A stretch of 64,000 nt of DNA, taken from positions 14,383,489 through 14,447,488 of the forward strand of contig OX467090.1 in assembly GCA_950106755.1 (NCBI GenBank), in the 5' to 3' direction. This DNA comes from Climacium dendroides. Lineage: Eukaryota; Streptophyta; Bryopsida; Hypnales; Climaciaceae. The first letter of the stretch is position 1. Each line of letters begins with the position of its first letter. Of the stretch, positions 37,131 to 49,055 are shown piece after piece. A program made the position numbers and the translations under genes. The notes below the pieces were generated by a model that saw only the letters and a list, made by a program, of their open reading frames with translations, was not told the DNA's origin and ran no database searches.

Positions 37131-37456
37131 ACATTTGGGTGGAGGGTGAATGTACTGTGTTTTCTTGTCTGCATTGTTGTTGAAGTTAGGGTTGTGTTCA
37201 GCTGCGAGCCCTGGGACTACTACATTTGGGTGGAGGGTGAGGGTGTTGTGTTTTCTTGTCTGCGTTGTTGTTGAAGTTAGGGTTGTGTTCAGCTGCGAGC
37301 CCTGAGACTAGTACATTTGGGTGGAGGGTGAGGGTGTTGTGTTTTCTTGTCTGCGTTGTTGTTGAAGTTAGGGTTGTGTTCAGCTGTGAGCCCTGGGACT
37401 AGTACATTTGGGTGGAGGGTGCGGGTGCTGTGTTTTCTTATTTGCGTTGTTATTGA
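37131..37456. repeat. 91-bp tandem repeat, about 3.6 copies
   Basis: Starts of the unit (ACATTTGGGTGGAGGGTG) at 37131, 37222, 37313 and 37404 give an exact 91-bp period with few differences. It contains GTTGTTGAAGTTAGGGTTGT and CAGCTGCGAGCCCTG. Higher in GC than its surroundings. Confidence 0.92.
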
Positions 37457-37600
37457 AGTAAGAAGAAGCAAAACCTAAGAAGCAAGAAGTAAAAAGAAGC
37501 AAGAAGAAGCAAAACCTAAGAAGTAAGAAGAAGTAAGAAGAAGCAAGAAGAAGCAAAACCTAAGAAGCAAGAAGAAATAAGAAGAAGCAAGTAGAATCTA
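37457..37600. repeat. second purine-rich minisatellite
   Basis: Same AAGAAGCAAAACCTAAGAAG unit as at 35700, joined directly to the last 91-bp unit. It brackets the 91-bp array together with the first block. Confidence 0.85.
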
Positions 37601-39081
37601 GGGTCCTAAGCTTACTTGAGACTTGTATACTATAGTTGAATCCTTCTACTTTGATGACACAATTGATATGGAAAATGTTATTTGATATGTCTACATGATT
37701 ATTAGGTGCTAGTAATTGAGACAAGATTTTGGATCTCTTAATTGTATTAGGTAGATTTAAAAATAGACAATGAAATTGTGCAATTCAAATTACAACTATG
37801 ACAACTATTATTTTAATCTACTATTGAGATGAAAAATATATATTGAGATTGTCTTTACAATTTTGTTCAATATTTTAATAGTATAAAATATCATCTTCCA
37901 TTTAGTCTTTTTTCAATTCTTATTTAGATAGATTGCATTTGATTTTTTATTCAATTTATTAAAGCTACAATTTATAACATATCTTCGAAATTGAACTTTC
38001 CATTAGGAATTAAAGGTTAGAGTATTAACTGGATTTAACAACAAATATTTTTGACTTTTGCCCTTCCATAAATAATTTATTGAATGTTCAATATAAGCAT
38101 TCTGATGTCCATTGTTTGGTCATATTGTGAATATTTTGTTCAACCATATTAGGAAATTGTATTGAAAGATATTGCATGTAAAAAAGCCATTGTTTATTGC
38201 ACAAATAATATATTAGAAATTTACAAAATCAACATATTTGTAGGCTCCTATGATTTTTTATAGTACCTCTCTATAAAAAACAACACATCTAGAACCTTGA
38301 AGAGTATAAAATAATGTCAAAATAGGGGCACCTTGAATAATTGCTTTGATCACCTACTTAAGTTCCAAATACAAGACTAGAGATTTCATATGTAGACATG
38401 ATTTGCTAGATAAGTTTTTATTTTTAACTCCTATCTTAAGTACTTGGCAATTTAAGGTGCCACTTATTTATGCATTTTTGATATAAAATCTTGATGTAGA
38501 TACTTTAATTTATCCTATTAGCTGTAATACTAATTTACCAAAGTCAAGCTATAATTTACAAATACATGATTTGTGCCTAATAAAATATTGAGGTATTGTA
38601 CTAGCTAATCCCTTTACAATTTTTTTTTGCATATTGGTGACACTAATTTGCACCTTCAATATTCTACTTAATGGTCAAGGTCGACATTCTATATTGCATA
38701 ATTAATCAATTAAAGTTAGAAAATGTGATTTGATATATGTTTAAAAATAGGAATATTAATTTTTTCCATTCACTTTTTTGGTTTAGTAATTCATTTTCTA
38801 ACAAATATGGTATCTATTTTTTAAAATATTTTTAAAACATCTAGAGGGTGGAATTGCAGCTCAACTAAAAGACAACTATTCTAAGTATTCTCTCACTTCT
38901 AAAGACACTACTCAAGTTGGAGGTGGGCCAGGTGGCTTGGCGAAGCTTTTCTCGAGGTGAGTGACACATTTGTCTAACTCCATGTATTTGTTGTTTTCCA
39001 TCTCCAATCGTGTGGCAGCGGAGTCGTTTACATATTTGGATGTCGCCAAGGCAATTGCGATTGCAACAATTGTATTGACAA
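37601..39081. other. AT-rich intergenic DNA with a short interrupted frame
   Basis: No supported gene. A minus frame covering about 39080-38915 (KYMELDKCVTHLEKSF, then Pro-rich) looks coding-like and is cut at 39082 by a CACTA-like terminus; it could be part of an older transposon gene. Confidence 0.35.
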
Positions 39082-39800
39082 CACTACAAGAGAAAGTAGT
39101 GATTGCAATACAGTCGCAACACATTTGCAATGGTTTTGCAGTTAATTGATAGGAAACCAAACTTAGTTTGGATCTCTTAAAAGAACTAATGCATTGCAAA
39201 AGTATTGCAAAGTTGTAATAAATTAAATGCAAAAGTCTTGGACACTAAATCCATCCTATTATATTCCTAAATTGTTGCAAATCTATGGATTTTAAAATGC
39301 AAAGACATTGTAATTATGTTGCAAATTGTTTAAAGTTTTGAGGCTACAAAACTAGGTTGTCACAGTGGACGGACGATCTGCATGACGGTCCGTCCGTCCG
39401 GGACATCTGATGACCCCAACCTGCCCAATGACCCCAACCCACCTGATGTAACAACCTAGGAACATCACAGTGGACGGACAGTCTGTCCGTCCCGTCCGGG
39501 ACGTCCGATGACCCCAACACGCCCGATGTGACAACCTAGCTACAAAAACATCTAATACAACAATCCAATAACTTTGCAAAAGTGATATAGAAGTGCTGAA
39601 AATCCAATGCAACCAACTTTAGTTGCTAAACCATTGCAAATAAATTACTAATTGTCATTGAAAATTTGTTGCAGAATTCTTTTATTTATAATCATGTCAA
39701 CTACATTTGATATTGTTTTGCAAAGCTAATAATGAAATATTTCCAAACTAGTTCAAAACCATTGCAAAAACGTAACTAATGGACATGTGAATGAATTATA
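39082..39800 (+). mobile_element. CACTA-like left end with TTGCAA subterminal repeats
   Basis: The terminus CACTACAAGAGAAAGTAGTG is followed by many short TTGCAA and ATTGCAAA motifs (39100-39790), the layout of a CACTA subterminal region. Right end not found. A hAT-like MITE is nested at 39352-39539. Confidence 0.55.
39352..39539. mobile_element. hAT-like MITE, 188 bp, 8-bp target duplication
   Basis: Termini CTAGGTTGTCACA and TGTGACAACCTAG are exact inverted repeats; the flanks CTACAAAA (39344-39351 and 39540-39547) are an 8-bp direct repeat. The interior is GC-rich and contains two direct copies of a CAGTGGACGGAC...CCGTCCGGGAC block with internal GGACGGAC/GTCCGTCC palindromes, plus ATGACCCCAAC repeats. 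The 8-bp duplication fits hAT. Confidence 0.85.
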
Positions 39801-41612
39801 AGACGATATTAAATTTTTTTTAAATGAATTTTGGATGACTTCAATTAAATCAATGGATGAATTTAATTAGAGGAATTGGATGAATTCTTTTTTGGATGTA
39901 CATGAAATAAACTGAAATGGGCAAATTTTTGAAAATAGATGTGGTCATGTGTAGAAACTTCTAGCTCCAATGAAACTGCAAATGACAAAATGGACAAAAA
40001 TGGACAGTTGCAAGGTTGAAATTGTAGGTGAATGTTACACATTTTATTGCAATCATAGAATGTTGCATCTATTTTTCAACTCCTAGAATGGCAGTGAGGT
40101 GTAATTAGTGAGGAGAGTACCACTGGTACTATGAAGAAGAGTGCAAACTTCATTTTGCAAGCTCAACTATAGCTTGCTACACAAACCAACATCAATTTTT
40201 AGGATGGTCCCATCTTCCAATTTCTTGCCTCTAAAAGCCTCCGTTAATGAAATATTGCCTCAAATTACACGTCCATAAATCACTTTTTGAAGGTATTTGA
40301 GAACCTGTAAGGACAAAGCAACAAAGAAGAATACAAATCAGAGAACTAATCACATGACAGGTCTAGATATGGGCTTCAAATGCAATCAAGCAACAGGATT
40401 ATTTTAATGAAAAGAATATAATACCCATACAATATAGAAACCTTGTGTCTAAGACTTTTGATATTTAACATTTTGGCATTTAACATTTTGACCTGATTAT
40501 CTTTCAGCGTTACAACTGAACTACCACTGCTCTAATGGCAAGAAGATCAAATGTGCTTACATCACTGTTCATAATGTTCAGCAGTGGGAACTTGTTTGGA
40601 GTGACTAAAAGAATATTTAGGAAGAACATTGAAGCATTACACTTCACATTTGTATCCAAACCAAAATAGCCACCAATTTCACCCAACCCCCAAACGAGGG
40701 CACAAATCATCTTTTTTGTCTCCTATGCTAAGCGAATGTGTTCTCTCACCTGCAAAGAAATCAATCGAATCACACATCAAAGGTCAAAATGTTGATGCCT
40801 AATGAGTTGAACTGTCGTAATCAAAACCTACTTCAAGATTCATCACCTGCAAGCCAGCATGAACGATGTTCGACGTTCACCCCTCAAGACCAACGATTTC
40901 CAATCTCAATATGGGCCAACGTTCAACACATTTAGTAGAGAGGAGTAATACCTAGTTTTCCGGCAAAGTAAACCATTTTTTCCTTTTACAAGTTCACAGA
41001 AGTCCATTGATTTAGTAGTTTTCCACATCACTTTACCATCAAATGTTCCTAAAATGGAGCTCTTACAGAACACTTACATTGTTTGGAATCCTGTCGTTTG
41101 AAAATCTTGCGAACGATTCATCCTACGCTATGTAGTGCATTGAAGTCATCCTCTCCAAACCAACTCAAATACTTGCATAAAACCTGCACCTTTTCGGCTT
41201 TGGCGGAGGTACTATGATTTTATAACCGCTGTTACCAAACACCATGTGAATACCGGCCTTTAGTCAAATACTCTAGTTTGCAGCAACAAGGTTGTTCTTC
41301 TCCCTAATTGAAAAGTGAAGAGGCTTCATAACTTGAAGCCTGCGATCTGTATAAGATCATATGCCTGCTGCAGGAGTCCCTAACCCCAGAATCATGAAGT
41401 AAATAAAAAGAAAAGAAAAGTTAATCGAGCAAGTGCTCTAAAACTGTAAATTCAAAGGAGCATTGAGAACAGTAGGATCAGGTGGACAAATCAATTCAAA
41501 CAACACTTGAGGAGACCTCATTATCAATTAAACAAGTACTGTACAAGCAATATAGAAGCATCCTTTCAACCTTCAAAGAATCTCAAGTGTCTTTATGAGG
41601 TCATAGCATCAA
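39801..41612. other. no supported gene; 3' side of the minus gene
   Basis: Moderate-GC DNA with short frames on both strands (40510-40935) that I cannot assign. The part next to 41612 should contain the 3' untranslated region of the downstream minus-strand gene. Confidence 0.4.
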
Positions 41613-43946
41613 TCAGAATGCTTTCCCCAGAGAAGGAGTTCTCATAAGCCCATCCTTGACCTTCCCAATAGCTAACTGACTTGCGGTGGTCGCATCTGAT
41701 GACAATTTTCTGCTTGGCATGATCATCCGCCGCTGACCGTTGGTGAGGCCTACGCCCCCTAGAGATAAATTAACGAAACGCTCAATTTTCTCATCACCTG
41801 TTTGCCGAGATTCTGTTTCAACAAAATTGAAATGGACGATTGTCAGTCTTGCTCTAAATTTTAACTCCACCCAGTTCTTCGAAAGAGTCATTCAGAAATT
41901 CAAAGCTGACACATGATGTTCAAACCCACTTGGAAAGCAATTAGAAAAAAACTAGGACTCATGAATGTTTTTTCCTTTGGGGCACCACACAGGAGGTAGA
42001 ATGAGTTATATGTGCTTGGATATAAGTTAGGAAAGTCTATGTGACAAAAGAAGTGATAACAGTGCAAAGGAAAGAAGAAATAAATACGGGGCACTAATGC
42101 CCGACAATTCTTAGAATCAAGAGTTCAATTGGTAAGAAAGATTTTTGGAAGTTTTTTGTGCAAACACGCATCTAACTCTAATCGCACCTACTCTGAGTTT
42201 TTCTAGCCAGAGTCCAAACTGCCACCCTGACCTCTTCCATCTGATAGTCTTTAATATTTGAGAACTATTACATAGTTTGAGTGTGTGACAAGTGTGCCGA
42301 TATTAGGTTCATGACATTGTGACAAGAGTGCCGGATGTTCCAGAGTATTGTTTTAGAGAAGTTTATATTAAAGAGATCTGCGTGCTCCTGTCATGTGGTT
42401 TCAGCCTAAATGCGAATCAGAGGGCAAATAAAAGAAATGGAAAAAATTAAAAACTCCAAACCTAATTTGAACTTCAAATTCATCACAAATCAGCAAACAA
42501 TCATCTAGTTTAGTGTGCACGTACCAGGAGACTCAGTCCCTGCTAGATTTCTTGTTTCCGATGGAGAATTCCTAAACTTGTAAGCTCTAAAAAAAGTCTC
42601 CTTCTCTGCCTCCTCCCTAACCCGGTTCCTTCCCCCCCTAGGAAATCTTGAGCCTTTCGGGGTTCTGAGAAGAGGAGACTTCCGAGTGCCTGGAATTGAA
42701 TCAGGCAGCACTCCATCTCTGTGCACCTTTGGCGGAGAAGTGCTCACCGTTTTCCTCACATTCGCGAACAGACTATCACCAGCTCTTGTCGGTACAATAA
42801 CTCTGCCTCTTCTAGGTGAGGTTCTACTTGATTTACGAGAAGCTTGAAATCTAGAAGCTCTATTTCCAGTTTGTGTTACCCCCTGCTTCGAAGTTTCAGC
42901 TAATAAGGAAGAGCTATCACCAGAACTCTCAGGGATACGAACTTCTCCACTAGCGCCATTCATCCAGTAAGGAATTTGACTCGGCTCATAGAGTAGATCA
43001 GCAAGCTTCGTAGAGGGTTTGTAAGTCTTTACTTTGCACTTCGCCTCTGGAAACTTCCCTAGGTAGAGTTGCAAGTTCATAGGTAACTTGGCCGAGGGAT
43101 TTGGATTTTTTGTGCTTATGATAGGCTTAGACCGTCCTATCATGAAGCCATTCAAACCTATTAATGGCATCACGCCAACCCTGCCACAGAAAGATATCAA
43201 AAACATCATAAACGCCCTGATTCTCAACTTGCAAAGGCTCTATAGTACAATAAGAGATCATATATTTGACATCGGATAGTCACATGTTCTGGAAAAAAAT
43301 CGGAAGGCACTTAAAAACAAGATCAACTACATACAATTAGCAACGTGAAGCACAAATGAGGTCGTAGCGCACTAAGGTCCAATTTGGACCGCAGACATTG
43401 AAGCAACAAGCTTGAGACTACAAGACATCCTCCGCCTTGATTGGTGCAACAATCATTTTTTTATGCATGTCACCTTGTTTTGTTCAATATTGACTTCACA
43501 CAAATCCAAGTAACAAAAATGAGCATGACGAGAAGGTGCTTACAAGGCTCCAATGTGACATGATAAAGAAAAATAGAAAAAACGAGGTTTAAAAAACGGG
43601 CTCTCGATTACTCAGGTGCTTCATAGATGAAATGAATCATTTTAAGCTTGTTATTTCACCCCTAGTTACATATGAAGGTATAGTGGGAGTAAGCGAAGAG
43701 CACAGTCATGGACAAACTTCTTAAACTCTACCCACTCAACGGAAGAAGTAGAAAAGAGAGAAGAATGAATACATACCCCTCACAAAACCAGCACGATTCA
43801 CTAGAATCGGACGATTGGCTCCGGTCCCAAAACTGGTGGCTCGAATTGAGTCCATTTCCTTTACATCGAGGACACTTAAATCGACCCCCATCCGCTTTTC
43901 CAAAAACATCTGTTGCATTCTTCACGAAAACGCGACTCTTCTCGAC
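41613..43946 (-). CDS. unrecognised Ser/Arg-rich protein with CxxC-x23-CxxC motif, C-terminal three exons
   Basis: Exons 43946-43777, 43180-42525 and 41812-41613 join in phase (341 residues) and end at TGA. The first has CPRC and CWFC separated by 23 residues, a zinc-ribbon pattern, preceded by VEKSRVFVKNATDVFGKA. The second has a short conserved-looking part (VGVMPLIGLNGFMIGRSKP), then PYWMNGASGEV and a long Ser/Arg/Pro-rich basic stretch. The third ends KDGLMRTPSLGKAF. An upstream exon ending at 44446 (GTGTTTGTGCAG before gtact) joins in phase and gives LGATVFVQ, but I could not find its ATG; a start at 44024 inside the apparent intron is possible but unlikely, since a good polypyrimidine acceptor precedes 43946. 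No family recognised; the composition suggests a nuclear protein. Confidence 0.7.
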
Positions 43947-45518
43947 CTGAAAACAGAAAAGTCGCAATGAATAGGATACTAGTATGAGGAAGTCTATAAC
44001 TCGCACAATATGCTTAATTTTCATGACGAAGCCAGTCGCTAAACTCCCAATGAAATTTCATAGCAGTGCCTTGAGATGTTACCATTTCGCCCATGATGAT
44101 CGCATAAACCCTAGCTTGACAAGATTTCCTCAAAATACCAGCTCAAATAGTCCTCGCAGCTCCATAATCAAATATACATCTTCATATCCCGAAAATGGAT
44201 TAAAAAAAATTCTGCACGTATCACTTCGTCTTCACGAAGCCAAGAATTGGCTGTTCGAAAACCATGCCCAATCTCGAACCCTAGGATACAAAAATTAATC
44301 CCTGCATACTCAACAAAACGTCAAAATCCCCTTTCCAATAACACCAACTCAAGAAAATCTCAAACGAAAAGAAAGGAACTGGACAACAGTAAACCTCGGT
44401 CCAAGAGCACGATTCCAACTCAATTCAACTCAATTCATTTAGTACCTGCACAAACACGGTCGCTCCCAAGTGCTACAATCTTGAAATGTTCTTGATTCCC
44501 TGTTCACTCTGTACTCCGCCAACCGATAGGAAGCTGGGATTAGGGTTCCGTAATCACTACGAAACTTGGGAGCAATGGAACCACTCTTCTAAGGGCACAT
44601 ATCCCGAACTCTGAGCAGCGACACCCGTTTGCGACGCTACAAAACGCTACGAATGGACCCGTGAGAACGCAAAAACTCACACTTCAGCATTCCATCGATG
44701 AATGTGGAGGAATCGACGGATTCGCAACGAGGAACAAAATCGGGAAAGCATTCGAGATTCCGAGAAGAGGAGAGCTTTCGTAGAGTGTATGTGGAGTGTG
44801 CTTAACTTGGCGCAGCTGCTGGGGTCTTGATACACGTGGTCGAACGGGACCGTGGCTGCAAAATTGGCAAGTGCCGAGGATAGACTGGAGAAGACGAGGC
44901 TCGTAACTTTTCAGCCCAGAAATCTTAGACAGGTGTAGATACAAGATACAATGGGGAAGGGCGGTTTTCTGGAAAGTTTTCTTTGTTTTTCATTGAGTGG
45001 GGAGAAATGTAGTCTCACCTTCTTCACTAGGCACTTGGAGAATGGAGATTGAGAAGGCAATAAGGGTTGGGAGGAGTCAATGGAAAGCTGCGGTGGATGA
45101 AGAAGGTGTGACCCTACTAAAAGATGTGTTTAAAGTGGAGAATGGATTTATGGAGAATTGGCATTAGAAGATATTTCAAGCCTCTATAGGGCCGGTTTCA
45201 GTCCTGTTTCCTCATTGTTCCCCCCGCAACGACGGAACGGCCAGCTAGGAAAAAAAAAATTAAAAAAAAATAGTTCTTAGAATGCCAAAAAAAGTTGGAA
45301 AAAAATTTTTAATTTTTTTTTCCAAAAATGACGTCTCGACCACATCAGCCTGCTACACTGTCATTGTTGCAATGCACTGCGGGGAGTTCCCTGCCATGAT
45401 AACTCACGGCCCTATAGAGGGCTTGAAATGTCTTCTAATGGTTTACTTGCTCGTAAAGATGGAGGGTATATTCTTTGGTTCACAAATGGGAAGGTGAAAG
45501 GTGAAGCATAAAAGAATA

Positions 45519-45605
45519 TTTTTAATTTGTTGTGTCTTACACATGTCCAATGTTCACCTTCAAAGGTGAAGATTGGACATGCACAAGATATAACAAGTTA
45601 ATATT
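45519..45605. repeat. inverted repeat, arms about 40 bp
   Basis: Arms 45519-45560 and 45563-45605 (ACATGTCCAATGTTCACCTT against AAGGTGAAGATTGGACATGC) can form a tight hairpin. Confidence 0.75.
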
Positions 45606-48009
45606 TATTTTTTGAGACTTGCAACTCAATTCTTTGACATAAAAAATTAGAAATGCAAAATTTATAGTGCAAAAATTTCAAGTTGAGAAGATTCAAAATC
45701 TTATAATCTAATCATATAAGGTGCAATATTTTTTGTTTTCTTCACTTTGAGCATAAATATCTTACAATCTTTGTGGTCAAAGTTTTTGAAATTTCTTGTG
45801 CACATTCTTACTTTATTGTACCCAACTATTAGGATTGGCATGAAATAATTCTAAACAAGATGCCAAATACTTTGGAATTTTTTTTAAAAACCTTTTTGTT
45901 TGAAATTTTATTTTGTAAAATATTAGCAAAATATTCTTAATTCTATGCAAATTTAATAATTATTCAATATAGAATGCCAATACTAACAATTGGGTGTAGT
46001 AGTCTATGGTAAGATATCCCAAAAAAATCTTTCAATTTTTTTTTTCCTTTGCGGTAGAAATGGTTATTTTGAATGTTTTTTTATAAATAAAAGGCTTAGG
46101 GACTTTAGGAGCTATATTGACTGCATGGCATTTAAGTTTGCGGTAAGAGACCTACATCTGAATGTGATCAAATATGAAAGGGAGTTTGGTTCTTATTTAT
46201 ATAAATTCCCCCTTATAAAATGGATAAAATAATATATTCATTCATTAAAAATTAGTTTTCAAATTGAATGGATCTTTTGTTATTTTGTTCATAAGCATTG
46301 TAATTATTTTAGAAAAAATTGGCAAGAAAAAACACAATTGATTTCCTATATTGAGAGAAGAGAACACATTGACACAAATTTAAACAAGGTAAATTTGTTT
46401 CTCAAATGGAATTTATAAATTCAAATTTGATTTTAAATTAGTATATAAAAAACATAATTTAAAAATATATTTATGAAAGTAGTACTTTGCATAATTATTT
46501 TTCTAAATTCTAATGATTGAATTTTGAAAGGTTATTTAATTCTATCTTCACATTGTAAAGTAGGTGGTATGCTTACAATAGGTGTTATATTCAATGTTGT
46601 TATTATATTGAAATAATATACCATCCTAACTAAAATAGGATTTCTCTCATAAATTAGTTTTCTTATTTGTGATGAGGGTCAAAAAAATAATTATGTACAG
46701 AGTTTGTTTGATTTGCATTTGCAATATGACTGTGCAAATAATACTAATGTATAATAAAACCTAAAATCAAGTGATAGCTTGTTAAAAATAATATTGCAGT
46801 GACAAGAAGACAAAAGTGATCTATAATTGGTCAAATTTGAATGGTTCTTTTGAACTTAGAAATCATGCCCGGGGGGTGCACTATAAAGAAAGTTCATGGG
46901 TGAGGAGCAACCAAACCCTAACTATCCATTTCTACTTTTCCTAATTACTCTCTAATAAACTATAATTTCAACCTACAATTTTGATCTTGTTTAACAATGT
47001 CTATAGGTTTCTATTGCCAAAAATTTCAATCCTAAATAAGATGTGATATATTGTTTAGAAAGGATTGAAAAATGAACTAAAATGACATGTTTTTCAACTA
47101 AAATATTTATAGAGATCACATGAAGATGACTATTGTATCAATATTTAGCCAAAATAAACTTTTAGTAGAAAGCTTTTTTTTTCAATTTTTTTTTTTTTTC
47201 AATTTTTTTTTCTTATATAATATAGGGGTGTGAAAGTTATTTTTAGCGTTACAATGTATCTTTTTTCTTCTAAAATTTGTAACTAATTATTATTAATATA
47301 AAAAGATACCAATAATTCAGAACATAAACTTTTAAAGTAGGAAAATCTATTCATATTTATTTTTAGAAAAAAAATAAAATTTAAGGATATAATATAGGGG
47401 GTCCAAAATTTGGTCGCTCCTCACCAATAATAATTTTAGGATATAATATATGTGTGAACAATTATGGGTGTCCCAATATTAAGTTCGAAAGCAAACAAAA
47501 TAATAGATGCTGGATCATTAGAGCTCTACAATGAGCAACATACTTAGAGTCATTGCAAAACTTCTTTTCAATATCCAACAATCAAGGCACAAACAGTTTC
47601 CCTACTAACCTCTCCTATCACCATAGAAAGAATATTGACTTCAAAATATCACAATGTTAAATAGTTACCATATAGGCAAATTTGCAAGTAACTATTGACA
47701 CTTTACATTCTATTTATACTTTCCAAGTAATCACATTGATAGATTTTTGAGCATATAGTCCTATTTTGAAGTTGAAATTATGTACATTGTGTATGTTGCA
47801 TCCACATCTTAAATGTGTCTATTTGTCCATTGCATAACAAGGTCCATATCTTGTATTGACTCATATTGAGCTCAATATAAGATATTAATTCTTTTAAGAA
47901 TTATCTTAAAAGTCACTATCTCTTTGGTCCCTAGTTTGCTTTTAATTCTATATTGCATTTGAATAATTAACTATCTTGTATTATTTTTGGAAAGAGGATT
48001 AGGCTTGAT

Positions 48010-48208
48010 TGCATGCAATCTAATCACATTGAATTGTCTTCTTCTTAACTATTGAGGTTAAGGTCCTACCCTTACAAAAAGAAGGGATCAAATTTTTTTT
48101 TGCACTACTTGAGGTGCAAATTTGTATTTGATCCCTCTTTTTGAAAGGATGGGATTTAAACCTCAATAGTTGAGAAGAAGACAGTTCAATGTGATTAGAT
48201 TGCATGCA
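48010..48208. repeat. long hairpin: 83-bp arms, 32-nt loop
   Basis: The left arm 48010-48093 and right arm 48126-48208 are inverted copies. The outer 50 bp (TGCATGCAATCTAATCACAT...) differ at two positions, the inner 33 bp at several. Another fragment (CAACTATTGAGGTTTAAATC) recurs at 48332. It could be a MITE or a source of small RNA. Confidence 0.85.
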
Positions 48209-49055
48209 CTCATGTCTAGTTGTCATTTCAAAAAATATACACAATGGATAAAAATTCAAACACAATCTAGAATTCAAAGCCCAATTCAAAGTTAACCCTA
48301 TACCCATAACTAAGGTAGTCACCAAAACTCTCCAACTATTGAGGTTTAAATCAAGCAATAGGTAAATTCACTTTTTTCTACAGTGAACAGTGAAGTCATC
48401 CATCAGACCATTGTGGTCCGAAACGTCCTTACTGGGTTAAGGAGGAGATAACTCTTATGGATTCCTTAGTTTCTTAGATTTCTACAGGATTCACAGAAAA
48501 GCAGCAGCGGCACACCATACCATCAGATCAACATGAACAATCCATTTCAGCACAATTGCCATCTCCTCCAGAATTCATTTAGTAATGAAACACTGACAAC
48601 ATCATCTCTAATCTCATAGCTCGTTTCTCTCCTCAAATGTGCCATTCTCATATGCAATGAACCCCTTTTCCCTGACGTCAACGATTCTCAAAGATGCAAC
48701 ATAACTAGGAAATAGTTGCGCCGATTGAATTGCAGCAACCAACGATTTCAATTCATACAAACTGCGTAGGAAATTTTTGCACCTACAGAATTCCAGCACA
48801 CAAAAACTCCCATTGATGACTCCTCTTTTAGTTGCCAATAAGATCAGATCGAAATCGTTAGGTGTTTAATAGTAGTAACTATGCTCAGTTATAATTAGTG
48901 ACGATTATAGTGCGCATTTCCTTACAGATAATGTTGTTACAAGCTTAGGAGAATCCCTGTTTATACACAACATAGAAAAGAGTCTCCAGTGTGCACGTTG
49001 CCTTGCCCCTATGGAATGTGTTGTTTTCCTCCGGTTGTGATTTTGGAGTCCATCA

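Larger units (their letters stand above)
44447..49055. other. 5' flank of the zinc-ribbon gene, then AT-rich DNA
   Basis: 44447-45180 is the higher-GC promoter side of the minus gene. A 41-codon plus frame at 45042-45167 (MEIEKAIRVGRSQW) is unassigned. 45290-47980 is AT-rich with a fragment of the TTAA-flanked repeat at about 45600-45800. A frame at 48614-48838 (-) lacks an ATG. Confidence 0.4.

Noticed and set aside
48614..48838. 74-codon minus frame with coding-like composition (SLRIVDVREKGFIAYENG)
   Set aside because: Begins with TTG, not ATG, and no upstream exon was found. It might be a pseudogene exon but is not supported.
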